DNA from: Branchiostoma floridae
Lineage: Eukaryota > Chordata > Leptocardii > Amphioxiformes > Branchiostomatidae
Assembly (NCBI RefSeq): GCF_000003815.2
Contig: NC_049988.1
Location: 11,180,657 to 11,244,656 of the forward strand
Reading direction: 5' to 3'
Length of the DNA: 64,000 bases
Part shown: one piece after another, positions 30,201 through 43,526 of the stretch
How the letters are laid out: every line of letters begins with the position of its first letter
How positions within the stretch are numbered: the first letter of the stretch is position 1
The notes under the pieces: generated by a model
Told to the model about the DNA's origin: nothing
Database searches by the model: none
Seen by the model: the letters and a program-made list of their open reading frames with translations, nothing else
Position numbers and translations under genes: made by a program

Positions 30201-33200
30201 TACGTCACTAGGACCATTCAGGTAAAGCTATACATCATACCAAATGTAGCCTTTGGACTCGGTATTCAGTTTGATCAATGAGGGGTTATAACAATAAATG
30301 CGCCAACCATTTAGCAAATTATAATCATAATACCTTTCTATATATCCATCCAGCATTAAGACATTATATGCATATGATTGAGTACAAAAGTCTAGCTGAA
30401 AATGCAAACAGTCGATATGGAAAGTTGAAACACTGTTAGGAAATTTTATTCTGTATTTTTTTTTCTGTAAAAGGGTGGAAATTGCAAATGGGGTCCAAAG
30501 ACCAGGGGAAAGATCGTTTATCAGCCCTAATTTGATCTGTGAGCATTTGACCTTACTCTGACAGCTGTTCTATTGTTCTATGATTCCGTGCACAGCATGT
30601 TGTGACATGCTTCAATAACATTCTCATGTAGAAGGTGCTGTCCAACCAGCTGTTTTTCCCACGACCTGTAGCACTGTCTACCTTTTGTTCCAAAGGTCAT
30701 ATTTTTCAATGTGCCTTGAAGTGTGGTACTTATAGGTAACCATAGTAAAGGAAGAGAACAGCCATTTATTTCTGTATTGCCTACCCAAAGGCTGGCCTCA
30801 TGATCATAGACTTGGATTGTTGTTAGCTATTCATGACAGAGAAAAAATGAACAAAAAGGAGAAAATCTATTTTGGCGACACCTTATACTTAAGCAGTGAT
30901 AATGGGAAAATACAGAACAAATGCTATGCTATAGATAACTATAGTCTGCTCTGACTCGTAAGCTGTATTTGTCTTGATTTTGCCAGCAAATCAAGATATT
31001 ACGTATAGAATTACCAGTAGTTACAAACAGAAGTATGTCTACAGTCTATTTAATAGATCATGATCTGATGAGGTCATTTTAGCTGGTTTTGTCAACATCA
31101 AACTACATGGTACAATTGTACACATGTGTGTATTCAGGTTGTACTTTGAACTCAGGGTCTGAAGTATAGAACTACATACCTTGAATCAGATATATGGTAA
31201 AGGGATCTCATACACAATTGGCTTGGTCAATATCAGAAGTGCAATAATTTTTTTTCTCTTTCAGCTTTATTTAGTTATAAATTCTAATATTGGGTGCATG
31301 TAGTTTTATAAATCTAGCAAAAAGGAATACATACACAAATGATCAAAAAGCTAAAAGACATTTCCAAAACCTGCGCATACCTTGAATTATTTAATATCAA
31401 TCTTAATTCTTAAGTTCTAAAACTACACTGTTTACTACTGGTATGTTTGACAAGTGAGACCAGACAAACACTCACTCATGGCAGGGCATTGTCGCTCAGA
31501 CAATCAGCTCTTAAAGAATCATTGTTTTGTTTGAAGTAGGGGGAGGGGTGGGATGATTGCTGTACTGAATATACTTTCTCAGTCTTCATCACTTAATAAA
31601 TACAACTACATTAAATTTGGTGTCACCTTTCTGAGGATGAACTGAACTGAACTTCTCTATAATTCATTATCTTGTCAATCCCCCCAGGGCCATTTTGGCT
31701 ATGATGAGCTGAAGAGACACATGAGACAAGCCAAGGAGTTCTGCAATGAGATTGGAACAGTGTTACATGAAAGGTTAGCATTACTCCATTCTAGCATCCA
31801 ACATTACATCATTGGATAATAGTACACAATGTATTTTGGTACTCATTGTCTATTAGATGAATAAGACTTAATTTGCATATATATATTTTTAGTGCCATTT
31901 ACATGTGTAGATTTTGTAGATGAATAATTCTTATTCAGTTGTCTTGGTCTGGCAAACTTGACGTAATCATAAATGAAATTATTCTCTTCAAAAAGTAAAA
32001 CTACAGTATATTCACTTTCTTCTCCTTATATGTTGAATGTGCCTTCTCCTTTTTTCTCATCCTTACTGAATAGGGCAGAGTTAGAGCAGGCATATGCCAA
32101 AGGTTTGAGTAAGCTGTCCACCAAACTTGCCAAGGCTGTCAACACTACAGGCGGGTAAGTTACAGGGCGAAGGGTAAGTTACACTACAGGGTAGAGTGTT
32201 GTGAAGATAAGATCCCGTCTTCTCCTGGCTGTCATCATATATCACAGGGACAGGAAGTACTGGGGAAGTCCTTACGTGAGCTTAGTGCTTAAACTGACTG
32301 ACTAGCTTTTGGTGTTAGAGAACATGTTTTGCCTGTGTAAACGTAGTTAAGGGTCCACCTTACTACAGATGGCCACATTACGTGAGCTTACTGCTTGAAC
32401 TGGCTTGCAGTGTTTCAACACAACGATGATTCTAAGTTGTAATGGGAAATGGCAGTTATGTGCACCCTAAGGGCTCTATAGGGTTTCAAGGTTAATAAGG
32501 ATGGTTGCAAGATAAAGTTGAAAGATAAAGCATCAAATGTTCCTAGGACCTCCTTTTAATGATAGAGAATGAAGATTGTTTGAATGCCTGTAACATTTTT
32601 GACTCTTCTTTGTTTGTTAGTTTCGCATAACTGGTAAACGGCCTTTAGGTGTAGCATCACTTGTCAAAATGTGCCAAAAACACACACAGANNNNNNNNNN
32701 NNNNNNNNNNNNNNNNNNNNNNNNNNNNNNNNNNNNNNNNNNNNNNNNNNNNNNNNNNNNNNNNNNNNNNNNNNNNNNNNNNNNNNNNNNTGTTGCGTCC
32801 AAGTCCCATGTAATTTTGCATGCAATTCTTGAAAACAAACCCATGAACTCAGAACTCATCAGTACTAGTACACCGTTTACAGAACTCTGATGACAACATG
32901 GACATGTGTGGCCACAGAGATGGAACTGGAGGCTGAAATGCACAGGTTCGTATAAGAACTCCTTTTTAAAACACACATGGATCAGAGATCATATTGATCA
33001 TTATATTGACCAACTCTCTGATAAAAGTTTGTTTTCAACTTTAAGTACTACTACTGCTTCTACTACTACTACTACTCATCATCACTACTACTACTGTGGT
33101 ACTACTAATCTTGTCTCACTCTGTGTGTAGCATGGTTTGAAGACTAACCAACTATTGCCAACCCCTGTACGTATGTGTCAGGGATCCCAGCTGCAGTATA

Positions 33201-36200
33201 ATCAAATACTGGATACTACTAAGTACTAGTAGCATGGTTAGAACCAGAAGGCCTGATTTATTTTTATTCATGTATTGGTTATGATGTCTCTTTTTTTATT
33301 CAATATACAGGGCTCGAAATTCATTTTTTGGATTAGGTGCACTGGTGCACCCAGCTTAAGACATTGGATGCACCAAAAAATTTTGGGGTGCACCACTTAA
33401 ATTGAAGTAATAACCTAGTAATAAAACTTAGTTACAAGCTATCAAATTCTTAAACAAGTACCATGACAGACATTTTTATTATCTTTCTAACACTTAGATG
33501 TCAAGAATATGATGTATACTAGTATACTTTGATATCTTTACATACACAAACCTAAGAAAATATTTGGGTGCACCCTGTGCACCCACAGAAAAAGATTGGG
33601 TGCACATCTCCAATTTTGGGTGCACCTGGGTGCACATGCACCCAGTATTTCGAGCCCTGATATATAAATGAAAAAGCCATGCATATGACTGACAGTATAT
33701 ACGACAGAGAATACTGGAAGCAGAACTTTGTGTATGCTTCAACCAAGGAGGTTAACCTCCTTGCTTCAACTCTTAAATAGAGTACAAATATGTATATAAT
33801 GTATGTAATACTATATAATGGATATAAATAAAGACAGATGTTTATAATTACATTAGTTAGTTAAATGACACACATTTTTGTCCATTTACAGAAACCTGTC
33901 ATCAGCTCTGAATGAAGATGCCTGGAAGCCCCTGAAAAGTTTCATAGATGCCCAGTCAAAAACAAGAAAACCTGTGAGTTCATGTTACAGTATACAACTC
34001 TTACATTAGTCACATTGGAGTTTATGATTCTGGAATATAAAACCATCAATACCTGTAGATCTGATCGTTAAGTTGTTGTTGTTTTTCAGATGGAAACAAC
34101 TGTAGAGAAAGCTACCAAATCCTTGGGAGAGAGAATAGCAGAACAAAACAAGGTATTGGTTTGCCAATGATGTGCTCATTGCCAGTGTTAACGTTCATTA
34201 TCAATGCATCGAGCAAAACACAACAATAGAAGCATGTTTTAGTCATCTTTGTTATCACAGTGGGGCTGTTGTATATATAAAGCTCAGATAAACTGTCCAA
34301 CATACTTAAGCATCTCTTCTCCCCTATTTCAGATGAAGGTGACCACATATCTCCATGCCCGGGAGAATGAAAGGCTACAGGAACAGTTGGATGATGTCAA
34401 CAGTGGCAAAGGCAGAGTCTTCTCTGAAAAGGAAATTTCCAAGGTGAAAAAGCAAGAAATGATAAAAGTGACATAAGAAGATCTGGTTCTTGATCTATAG
34501 CAATTTCAAATGTAACTATTCGTTCCTTACATTTAGGCCCAAACCTATATGAACATGTAGTACTGAACAATTAAGTGCATTTAGTTAGTACATTGTCTTC
34601 TTTCAGGCAAACACTCATTCATGATTTTCTTCTTGTCATTCCTGGACAGCTGAACAAGAAGAAAAAGAAGGCAGAAGACAACCAATCGAAGAGTGAAACA
34701 TGTATTACCAAACAAGTGCATTTAGTTAGTACATAGTCATTTTTTTCAGGTATTCATGATTTTCTTCTTGTTATTCTTCAACAGCTGAACAAGAAGAAAA
34801 AGAAGGCAGAAGACAACCAACAGAAGAGTGAGACAGAGTACCTGGATCTGGTGGTTAAAGCGGAACGTTCTCGCCATGACTGGGAGGGGTCGGCGTACAA
34901 GTGCTGTGCCCTGATGCAGACCCTGGAGGAGGAGAGGATAAAGTTCATGCACGAACTTCTCAACAAGTACAACACTTTCCTGTCAGACATGGGGCCAAAG
35001 ATGGTGCATGTAAGACTAAATTTTACATGGGTTACTCATTGGGTCAATTGCATAGGCCTAGGAAAAAATGTTGTGTTTCCTGTTTCAGTCCTGAAAAATT
35101 AGGGTTGGTAGGTAGGGATTATCTTCTTTTTTAAAAATCTTTTCTTAAGACTTTGGCCAAAACTCATACAATACAGTTTAACAAAGGAAACACAACATTT
35201 TTTCATAGGCCTTATATTATAATAAGAGCTAGATATATCATTGACCCACTACTGACATTACATCACATGTCAGTGGGTCACTACTCTTGAAGAAGGCCAA
35301 AGGATCTTTTGAAATTTTGGTTAAAGTAACATTAAGTTGGTCTTTTGAGAAATGTAACTTAAGGTCTATGATATTTCAGCTAATATTATATTTCATCAAC
35401 AATTCTTACATAAGATGATCATATTATCTTGTGAACCTTTGATCCCTTAAGCTAGCTAAAAGGAGGATACATTTGTGTGATAGGGTAAGTCTGAATTATG
35501 ACACATGTGTAATATACTAAGATGTCACTCTACTATTTTGAGTACTCGTCTATGGTAAACACAAATCCAATTCGTTCAACGGAACGGAAACAGTTCAAGA
35601 AAAAGACACGTATTTTGAAAGATTGATGTACATACCGGTAGTTTTCGTACTTTGTAGTACTTTATCGCATTGTCAGAACTAATAAATGGACATTGTGAAT
35701 TTGTCACAAAATCATAGATAACAATCTTTGAATAACCTGATGTAAAAAGATTCAGTGATAGCCAGGTATCCAAGTATCAAATGATAGTCAACAAATTCTG
35801 TTTTCATAATTGTTCACAAATATGATTCCTATTATAATAACATTCTTTGCATGAAGCAATGTAACCTAGTCTAAGAGGGGATTCCACATTTGTGAGTATA
35901 TATTATATAACATTGTTTTGTTTCCCCCAGAGTTGTAACAGACTGGGAGAGTCGGTGTTATGTGTGGACATCAGTGCTGATATAGCACACATGATAGAAC
36001 ACTACAAGACTGTGGACTATGTACCTGAACAGTTACTGTATGACTGCTATGTAAGTACAGTACTAAACTATGAAAAAGACATCTGTGAAAATCAAGTACA
36101 TGTATCAAGTAACATACAATACAAGTTTATCATAATAAATATCTTGCTGCAGCAGTATGCAGTTCCATTTGTTGTATCATATATCAATAGACCAATTAAA

Positions 36201-39200
36201 CATGTAGATGATACTGTTACAGTAATAACCAATTGAAACTTAATGGTACAATTCTTGTGCTATGAAATGGTTACCAATTGAAACGTAGTCTTGGTAAAAT
36301 TCTTGTGCTATGCTTGTGACATTAAGACTGTTCAAGCAATTACAATCGACAGATTTCAGATATGAGAGATATTTTTTATTTTGTCCACAGGAAGAGGACA
36401 CCACCAACACAATGAAGACAGAGAGAAGAAAATCTGCCCTTCTGAGGAAGTTACGCAGACTTGACACAGAGATAGATCGGGAGAAGAAGTCGAGAGAAGG
36501 TTGTTTCTTCCACCATGACTCAAATTTGACATTCTTTTCTCTGTCCTATTTCTATAACTATAAATATAGTGATTCACTCTAGTATTACTGACATTGTAGA
36601 AATGTTTGAGTATGTAATCACATTTAATATCCATTTGAGTTTGATTGTCTTCGAGCTTCCTTATGTTGCACATGCACATTCCTTTTGATTTGCTGTTTGT
36701 GTACGTAATCATTTCAAGTTTGTCTTAATTCCTTCTCCCTTTGAGGCACGACATCTAGTCATGTTCCTTCTAAACGACATTTCTTCTCTGCCTTGTTCAG
36801 AGGTAAACCTTTGATTTTAAATTAATTTCTTTTGATTGTATTTCAGTTTCACTATTTTCATATTTATTCCTTAATTTGCCTTTCTTAGCATCTTTGCTTG
36901 AATTTCATTCTCAACATAACTGTCAACTTATCAGTACTCTTAATCAACATGAATTTCTGTGATTTCCTTTCTTAATAGTACTAAAAATCACACAACAAGA
37001 TGTATACAGATGTTAAAATCATGCTTATCTAAAACAAAGCTTGAGATTCATGTTTTGGTGCACTCAGCTTTATGCTCGTAACGCAGTCATTTTGAAGTTT
37101 TCTTGTATGATGTCCACTAGCTACACTGTCACCTACACCTACTTTGTCATGTAGTAAACTGTTGTGGTGTTATGGGAGATTAACAGCATTTCTGAAACAC
37201 ACTACTGGGGTACATGAGTCTTGTTTCCACCCACTTGTTTCCCAGACAGTAGGGTATGTGTAGTCTGTGTAACACAGACTCTGCTGTCCAAGGGTGTAAC
37301 TGGAAAGATGTTGGGTGGGCTGCTATAAGTGAGATTTAATCAGGCTAGGGTACATGTATCTCAAGGCGTATTTTTACATGTATATCAACATGTATTTGTC
37401 CCTCAGGTGTGCAGCACCTCCACCAGGTGTACAGTGACAGACCAGGGTTTGCAGACTCTGAGGCTAAAGGAGAGGTCCATCAGCAGTTATTACATGTAAG
37501 TAACCACCCAGATTAACATTATAAGATATCAAACTCAAATCAGAGAATCAAGAAGGCTTTATCAAATGATAACCGGTGCAATGGCCATGTAGGTTCAGTG
37601 ATTGCCTTGCATTCAGTAGGTCGTGAGTTTGATCCCTGGCCAAGTCATACCAAAGACTTTAGAAATGCTGCTTAGCATTCAGCATTTGGAAAAGAGTTTT
37701 AGATGAACACACACCACTACCAATAGACTAGCCCCCTGCTTTAGTGATTACACAAAGTGGTGTGGCCCAAGGGCTATCAAAATGGAGAAGGGCACCCCCT
37801 TATGCACCATCTGGTGCAGAAAGGACTTAAACTTTGTCAAATGATACCAGAATTCTATATGCAAAACACAGTGTATGTCATTGACTGTGATTGTTGAGTT
37901 TCAAGTCCTTTATATCTTGTTACATCATTGTTCTCTTTTCCCATATAGTTGAATGCCATGATTGACCTGCTCACAGTCAGTCAGCACAAACTGCAGTGCA
38001 CACTTGCACTGCTAGAGGGCCACAATAAACCAGAGCATCCCCTCAGCCAGTATATAGAACAGCATAGGGACAAACAGGTGGGTGGTTCATGTGGTACAAT
38101 GTAGACTGTTATTCATCTTTTCAAGGTCTAGACAAATCTCTATTGTTCTCCATGTTACAGTGTTGCAACTAACTTAACTGTATGTAGTGAATGTTAGACA
38201 TCCAGGGAATAAGATATACCAAGGTTTTGGGAATGGTCAGACGTTTCAGGTAACATCCACTATCTTTCCTCAGTGACTGAAAGGAATCTGAAGCTTAACA
38301 GGTATTGAGCCCAAAACTATGAATTGATACTAGTATATCACGCTGATGATGCTAGCTGAAACATCTTGACAATTCACAAAATCTATCCTGAGTAGCTTTA
38401 GTAACTTTCTATTTGGCACCTGTATTGTACTTTTAAAAGAGAAGGAAGGACAGTCCAAGAATACACAAAAGAAAGGATGGGTAATGTTATGTTTTCGTAA
38501 GTCCAGATAAAGTAAAATTATATTCATGTACTGCGAAATGAACAGGGAGGAAGCTTGAAGAGTTTAAGCCTCTTAACCGCCCCTTTACTTGACTTATCCT
38601 TCTCCCAGCTGCCAAACCCCATAACCAATAGAGCTTCAGTGTGCTAAACCTGTTATTGAGAGATACCAGTGAAAATAATTATTTGTGTACCATATAGGAA
38701 CTTTGCAGACAATTGGATATATTATGTTCTTTGGCGCCTCTTTTTTCCTCATTTTTGTACCTACTTGTTCCCCTGGCTTGCAGTATGTGGGGACTGCCAA
38801 TGTTCACCTGAAGAGACTTCGGCGCCACTCTACAGGAAGCATGCTTCTACGGAGCGATAGCATGTTGTTTCAGGCATTAAACCTCCCTTATGTCTTTTCC
38901 AACAGCACTTTTTCCTGTCCATTCTCTGCAGCTCTGTGCAAACCATTGTCTTTCTTGAAGCTCTTTCCATTCTACAGTCAAATACTATCAAATGGTATTG
39001 TCACGCGAGTGAACAAGATGCTTTACATCGTTCACAAGTGAAGGATACCATTTGATAATATAGACATTGCAGTGCTAAGTTGGTGTTCATCACAGTAGTT
39101 TGAAGTGTGCTGCAATTGTGTTTCTGCTTGACACAGCAAGAGTGTTTTTTTTAACAAGCTTAAGTCTGAACGCATTCCTCAATTTAAAATTTGGCATATT

Positions 39201-40703
39201 TCAACATAATGCAATGGCAAATATCTTCATCTTACGACACGAAACAGAAAAGCAGGGAAAAACAACTTAGCTCTGCAATGGTGGACATTGCTAACAGTTT
39301 CAATTAATACATGGTGGCATCAAAGGTCATTTTTCCCTCCTCCAAAAATACAGAGAAGTAGAGATGGTACAGACTCACAGTACTAACAAGTGGCATAACA
39401 CGGTGACTGCACGGTACAAAAAACTACTAAATGTCACCATTTTTGTTTTTTATTTGTTTGTTTTCAGGGGATTATGCATAGTACACTGAGGATCCCGACG
39501 GTCATCACCCTCGGAGCGACAGCCGGCCCCCCACAAGCGAGTGGAGTGTCCCACAGACATGCCACGTTCATGCCACAGGGAAACTCTGTACCCATGAGGT
39601 CTGAACCTACCAGGATGGAGACTAACTCTGTAGACTCAACCTACGATGGCTACTCAGGTAAACATCCTTTGATTAGGCAGGCTGGAGGTTTTCTAGAGTT
39701 GTCTAAGGATGGCATGCTTTTGTAAATATCTTGCTGAAGTCATAGATTCTGGAGAATAGTGTCATGTGAACTGAGTTATTTTGTATAAAGATCCTCAAAT
39801 CTTCTTATCCTTGTTACCTGAATGATAAAGGAATTACTCATTGTCATTAAGAGTTGTGTAAGAGATGTGACATACCCAACACCTAGGACTGATCCATACA
39901 AAAACAATGTACCTGACAGTGTACAATACAATGCTTGTTTTGACTGTATGTTATGCCTAAAAGATATATGATTTTGGAAATGGTCAGGCGTTTCAAACAA
40001 CATCCATTGTTTTTTTGTCAGTGACACTAGCTGTATGTTCTGTTTACATAGACAAGACTGTATAAAATCACTTCATAAGCCTGTCTTTTCTCTTGTTACA
40101 GACAATGAGTTTGATGATGGCCCTCCTGAGGTGATATGCCAGTGTAAAGCACAGTTTGCCTTTACTAGCAATGAGAAAGATGAGATATCCATACAACCAG
40201 GTCAGTAACAACACATTGGCTCTCTTCCTTTCCCTCATATTGGTAGATAACAAACTCTTCTTCGGCAATTTTGCAAAAATGTATACTGAAATATATAACC
40301 TTGCAAATTTTTTCAATAGGAATGATGTAAGAAACATGCAAGTTAATCTAAACATTATCGTAATGTTAGTGGTCTTAATTTGGAAGCCATTGAACAAAAT
40401 TCTGCCAGGCCCTATTTCATTTAACAAACAAATCTTTTGCTATGTAGTTTCAACCTTCCGGATTATGAATGCTACTGTGCATTTAGGGGAAACAACTTGG
40501 AGAGGTGTTGTCACCTGTTTCACTATTTGTATGTTTCTTTATGAAGTTTGAATAAATTAATATTTACAGGAGACATCATTAATGTACATGAGAAGCTTGA
40601 AGACGGCTGGTGGTGTGGAGAGTTGAGGGGACATTCCGGCTACTTCCCAGCTTCTTATGTAGAAGAACTTCCTACAAGACATGCCAGCTCCTCGGAAGTG
40701 TAA
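27263..40703 (+). CDS. NOSTRIN: NOSTRIN (F-BAR and SH3 adaptor)
   Basis: Sixteen coding exons: 27263-27289, 31688-31773, 32074-32154, 32883-32945, 33892-33973, 34090-34152, 34333-34443, 34785-35009, 35931-36050, 36391-36499, 37407-37495, 37949-38077, 38784-38873, 39468-39657, 40102-40200, 40570-40703. They sum to 1698 nt and 565 aa (human about 506), and every phase matches. NOSTRIN binds membranes and actin regulators and, in vertebrates, directs nitric oxide synthase trafficking. Residues about 1-285 form the F-BAR domain (FGYDELKRHMRQAKEFCNE; AELEQAYAKGLSKLSTKLAK). A coiled-coil/HR1-like region follows at about 290-375 (DLLTVSQHKLQCTLALLE). The SH3 domain is at about 502-557 (DGWWCGELRGHSGYFPASYVEEL). 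The intron after 38873 would use a GC donor. Intron 3 contains a 100-N gap, so an extra exon cannot be excluded. Convergent with SPC25. Confidence 0.92.
28580..30153. mobile_element. Candidate non-autonomous DNA transposon, G-rich ends
   Basis: 1574 bp with inverted ends GGGAC(T/C)GTACGATATTTATC followed by G-rich tracts, bordered by TTA on both sides (28577-28579 and 30154-30156). A TTA duplication fits PIF/Harbinger. Just inside each end are 30-35 bp subrepeats of the form GGGGGGAGGGCCATG plus T-rich tail, in the same orientation at both ends. No transposase frame. Located in NOSTRIN intron 1. Confidence 0.6.
32691..32790. other. Assembly gap (100 N) in NOSTRIN intron 3
   Basis: Exactly 100 N. 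The flanking exons (32074-32154 and 32883-32945) join in phase without it. Confidence 0.99.
33045..33108. repeat. (TAC)n-type microsatellite
   Basis: Runs of ACT/TAC triplets interrupted by CATCATCAC, in NOSTRIN intron 4. Confidence 0.8.
33308..33659. mobile_element. hAT-like miniature element (family CAGGGCTCGAAAT)
   Basis: 352 bp with ends CAGGGCTCGAAAT and ATTTCGAGCCCTG. Many internal GGTGCACC words. CAGGG ends are typical of hAT; the flanking 8 bp no longer match. In NOSTRIN intron 4. Confidence 0.65.
33744..33763. mobile_element. 20-bp palindromic micro-insertion, copy 1
   Basis: CAAGGAGGTT directly joined to its reverse complement. Flanked by an exact 7-bp direct repeat CTTCAAC (33737-33743 and 33764-33770). 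NOSTRIN intron 4, about 80 bp from the hAT-like element. Confidence 0.7.
34573..34705 (+). repeat. Partial tandem duplication of NOSTRIN exon 8 and its acceptor
   Basis: A segment starting AAGTGCATTTAGTTAGTACAT at 34573 recurs at 34714 (period about 141 bp). The copy includes a second polypyrimidine-CAG acceptor and roughly the first 50 nt of exon 8 (LNKKKKKAEDNQ) at 34649-34700, then diverges. The true exon is 34785-35009, because only it continues into the F-BAR sequence with a proper donor. Confidence 0.8.
35053..35214. mobile_element. TIR element (family TAGGCCTAGGAAAAA), short copy
   Basis: 162 bp with inverted ends TAGGCCTAGGAAAAAATG... and ...CATTTTTTCATAGGCCTTA. Related to 17303-17573. 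NOSTRIN intron 8. Confidence 0.6.
37572..37836 (+). mobile_element. tRNA-derived SINE
   Basis: 265 bp bordered by exact 10-bp direct repeats TCAAATGATA (37562-37571 and 37837-37846). Near the 5' end is a tRNA-like head, with an A-box-like TAGGTTCAGTGATTG and a B-box-like GAGTTTGATCC about 30 bp later. The tail is unrelated to tRNA. Located in NOSTRIN intron 11. Confidence 0.7.
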
Positions 40704-40875
40704 CACAACTCTTGCAGCACTTGGGGCTACATCTAGATTTATCAACAAATCAGAAGCATGTTTAACAGTAGCTGTTTGGCAGCATGTGTAGCTGAGGAGT
40801 TTTTTGACAGTGAAACTGTTGTGCATAGCAGCAAGCATCTAGTATATTACATTTTGTACTATTGTTTAGGATAAC

Positions 40876-40897
40876 CAAGGAGGTTAAAACCTCCTTG
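40876..40897. mobile_element. 22-bp palindromic micro-insertion, copy 2
   Basis: CAAGGAGGTT, then AA, then the exact reverse complement of the first ten bases. Flanked by 7-bp direct repeats GGATAAC (40869-40875 and 40898-40904). It lies in the NOSTRIN 3' UTR. Confidence 0.7.
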
Positions 40898-41052
40898 GGA
40901 TAACACAATACTTTGCCTGTAGTAACATACATTGTATCTACTGTAGTACAGTTACTATAGTACAGAGGTTATCAGAATCTTTCTCATTTTATCATGGTTA
41001 GAGCAGCTTGATTTTTGCCTAGGTTGTTTGTAAAGAATGACAAGCTGCCATA

Positions 41053-41209
41053 TACTGTTAATGCAGAAACTTTGTTTGCTGTTTTCGCGGCGGCCGCTTT
41101 ACTGCGAATTTAAAACCACCGCAAACATTTTTCCTTAACAGTAAGAGACTGTATTGCATGTTGCTACCGCGAAATTAAAACCACCGCGAACTTAAATGCA
41201 TTTACAGTA
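41053..41209. mobile_element. TA-flanked miniature element (family CTGTAAATGCA), copy 2
   Basis: 157 bp. Left end TACTGTTAATGCAG, right end TGCATTTACAGTA, with the same internal AAAACCACCGC words as 25662-25826. It sits in the NOSTRIN 3' UTR just before the likely poly(A) signal. Confidence 0.7.
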
Positions 41210-41241
41210 AATATGATTACATGTACCTCATATCATTCTCA

Positions 41242-41247
41242 AATAAA
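41242..41247 (+). terminator. NOSTRIN: Polyadenylation signal, NOSTRIN
   Basis: AATAAA 539 nt after the TAA stop at 40701-40703. Confidence 0.5.
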
Positions 41248-42391
41248 ATGTATCCTTCTCACCTTCAAAATACTGTTCTTATCATCGTATTGAGTATCTG
41301 TTAACCAATAGGAAATATTCAGACAAGTTGGCTAAATCAAGCTGGCTGTAATGTACATGTAGGGGTGTTGTATAGTGAGTCAATTTTTAGTTTCGAGCAA
41401 GTTGTGATATCAGTTGCTTTTTAAATTCCAACATATCTGTATATACTGATTTATGAATTGTTTGCCTTGTGTTCTGATGTGTATTTGTGTGCTAATCATG
41501 TGGAAACTAACATTATTTGGGTTAACGGGTGATTTTAATTAATTTGTACATTAGTAGTTGAAGGTGCATACTCAAAGTTTTAGGGGAACATGTATATTGT
41601 AAATCAGCCAATTTGAAGGCAAAATATTTTCTTAGTTGTTTTTTCCTATGGAGATAGAACAGTTTACTTTATTCAGGTCATAGACATGTATGTGCAATTA
41701 TCCAATTGAAATACTAATTGAAAATACTAATTAAATGCTAATACATTTAAAGAGAGATTATGTTTTCAGCTTACCTAATGTTTTGATTCCCAATGGGCCT
41801 TGAGAAAACAGTTTGAGGGGAAAGGTACACAATAACGGAAGTCAACCTGTCTTATTCTGTCAAGTTTCAAAAAAAGCATGTACATCATATATCTGCCATG
41901 TGGGGTGTTGGAAATTTTATTGTCTTTTTGACTTAAAACTGCCATTTTCTTTGAGTGGGACAGATTTGCTACATTAGAATGTATATACTGAATTTGATGT
42001 ACCAAGTTACTGTGTCACTGTGAAAATTTTCCAATCATTTTTACCTTCTGTTGAATTATGTAAGAAATATATCATTCAATTATTTATGCAGAAATCTAAT
42101 TTGTAAAATGTTTAGTTAAAAGCTCTGCCCTTGAGGCATCGCCACAATATTCATATAGGAATATGATATACTTTTAGGTTTTTATTCAGCATGTGTGTGA
42201 AGCTTTAGGATTTTAAATTTGCTTGCATTTGTTGCGTTGCTGTTTTTCTGGTCTCTAAACAGAGTATGTTACAGCAACTATAGACTGGACCAAACAGATA
42301 GTTTTATGCATATCCTAGTATTCTTAGTAGTTCGAACGTGTTGCTTTAACAAAATCATTGCCTATCCTTTCCATGTAATGTGTTAGTGATT
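41248..42391. other. Intergenic, nothing recognised
   Basis: AT-rich sequence between the NOSTRIN poly(A) signal and the next hAT-like element. No gene, RNA or repeat that I can support. Confidence 0.5.
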
Positions 42392-42744
42392 CAGGGCTCT
42401 AGCCAGCGTCCGTTTTTCCGTCAATTGACGGAAATTTGCTGCGTGTGACGGAAAAATTTTAAAACCAATCCGTCAACCTTGACGGACAAAAATCTGATAA
42501 AAGCTCCTTGGTGGAAGCTACAGGCGGCTTGGGGACGCTGTCCACGACCGTAAAAGCCACACACTGTTTGTTTTGCTATTGTTATGATTGTTGACAATGT
42601 GTGTCGGTGCCCTTTCGCATACGATAATCTCATTAAAACCGGTCTTTCAAGGTCTCAGTTCAGTCTCTCTAACTCCTGGAATAGTGTTTTCGCGACAATG
42701 GGAATTGGCTGACAGAAAAAAATTTCGAGCTGGCTAGAGCCCTG
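42392..42744. mobile_element. hAT-like miniature element (family CAGGGCTCTAGCCAGC), copy 1
   Basis: 353 bp with ends CAGGGCTCTAGCCAGC / GCTGGCTAGAGCCCTG. Near-full-length homology, in inverse orientation, to 51492-51843. The 8-bp flanks have decayed. Confidence 0.8.
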
Positions 42745-43526
42745 ATTTATGTACAATATGTACAAGACAATATGGTTTGAGAACAGATTGTATGTTCTGA
42801 AAATCTGTCACAAGATCATGTGTTTGTAAACCTGAGGGGGGGGAGGGTAAAAATGTGCCTGGCTGCTGCTTTTAGACAGCATATACATGTGTATTGCCTT
42901 TTACTAACCCAATGTTAGCCTCCATCGCAGACTTCTGGAGGGAACACTGGATGCGACATAGCTCCCTTTCCAGGTATTGAGTCAACCTTAGCCCATGTTG
43001 AACATCGCAGATCAATGCAAATAATGAGTGCCGCCGCTCCAAATGTCTGCGAAGGAGGCTTTGGCCAATGTAAAGTTTTACAGGGATAGCAGCAGTGGGG
43101 TGACATGTGATTTGCATATTACCTTACCGCAGGGGAGGGAACTATCGTCAGTTGTTTATTTTATCCAATCCTATGTGTGGCAGGCCAGTAAACTAAATAG
43201 GATGGCACTCTGGCTAGGGTAGTTCTAAATGTTTATATACAAATACACAAGTCTTCATACTAACATGAAGGACAATCATGCATCAATCCTAGCTGTTTCA
43301 GGACAGGCTAGAACTGGAATTATGATTGAAGTGTAAGACTAATATGGGTAAGCATTGTAGATACATGTACATCAGTGTGCCTTACTCTATCTCTATGCCA
43401 TAACAAACTTGTATGTGATTCGGGATCTGTTACCTTAACACTTCTATGAAGTGTTGGATCCAGTTTGTCACTCTTGTGATCTATGCAGAAGTAATAAACC
43501 ATCAGAAATTTATTCACAGCAAGTCT

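Noticed and set aside
34649-34700. Extra NOSTRIN exon
   Set aside because: It copies the start of exon 8 but runs into non-homologous sequence without a credible donor in frame.
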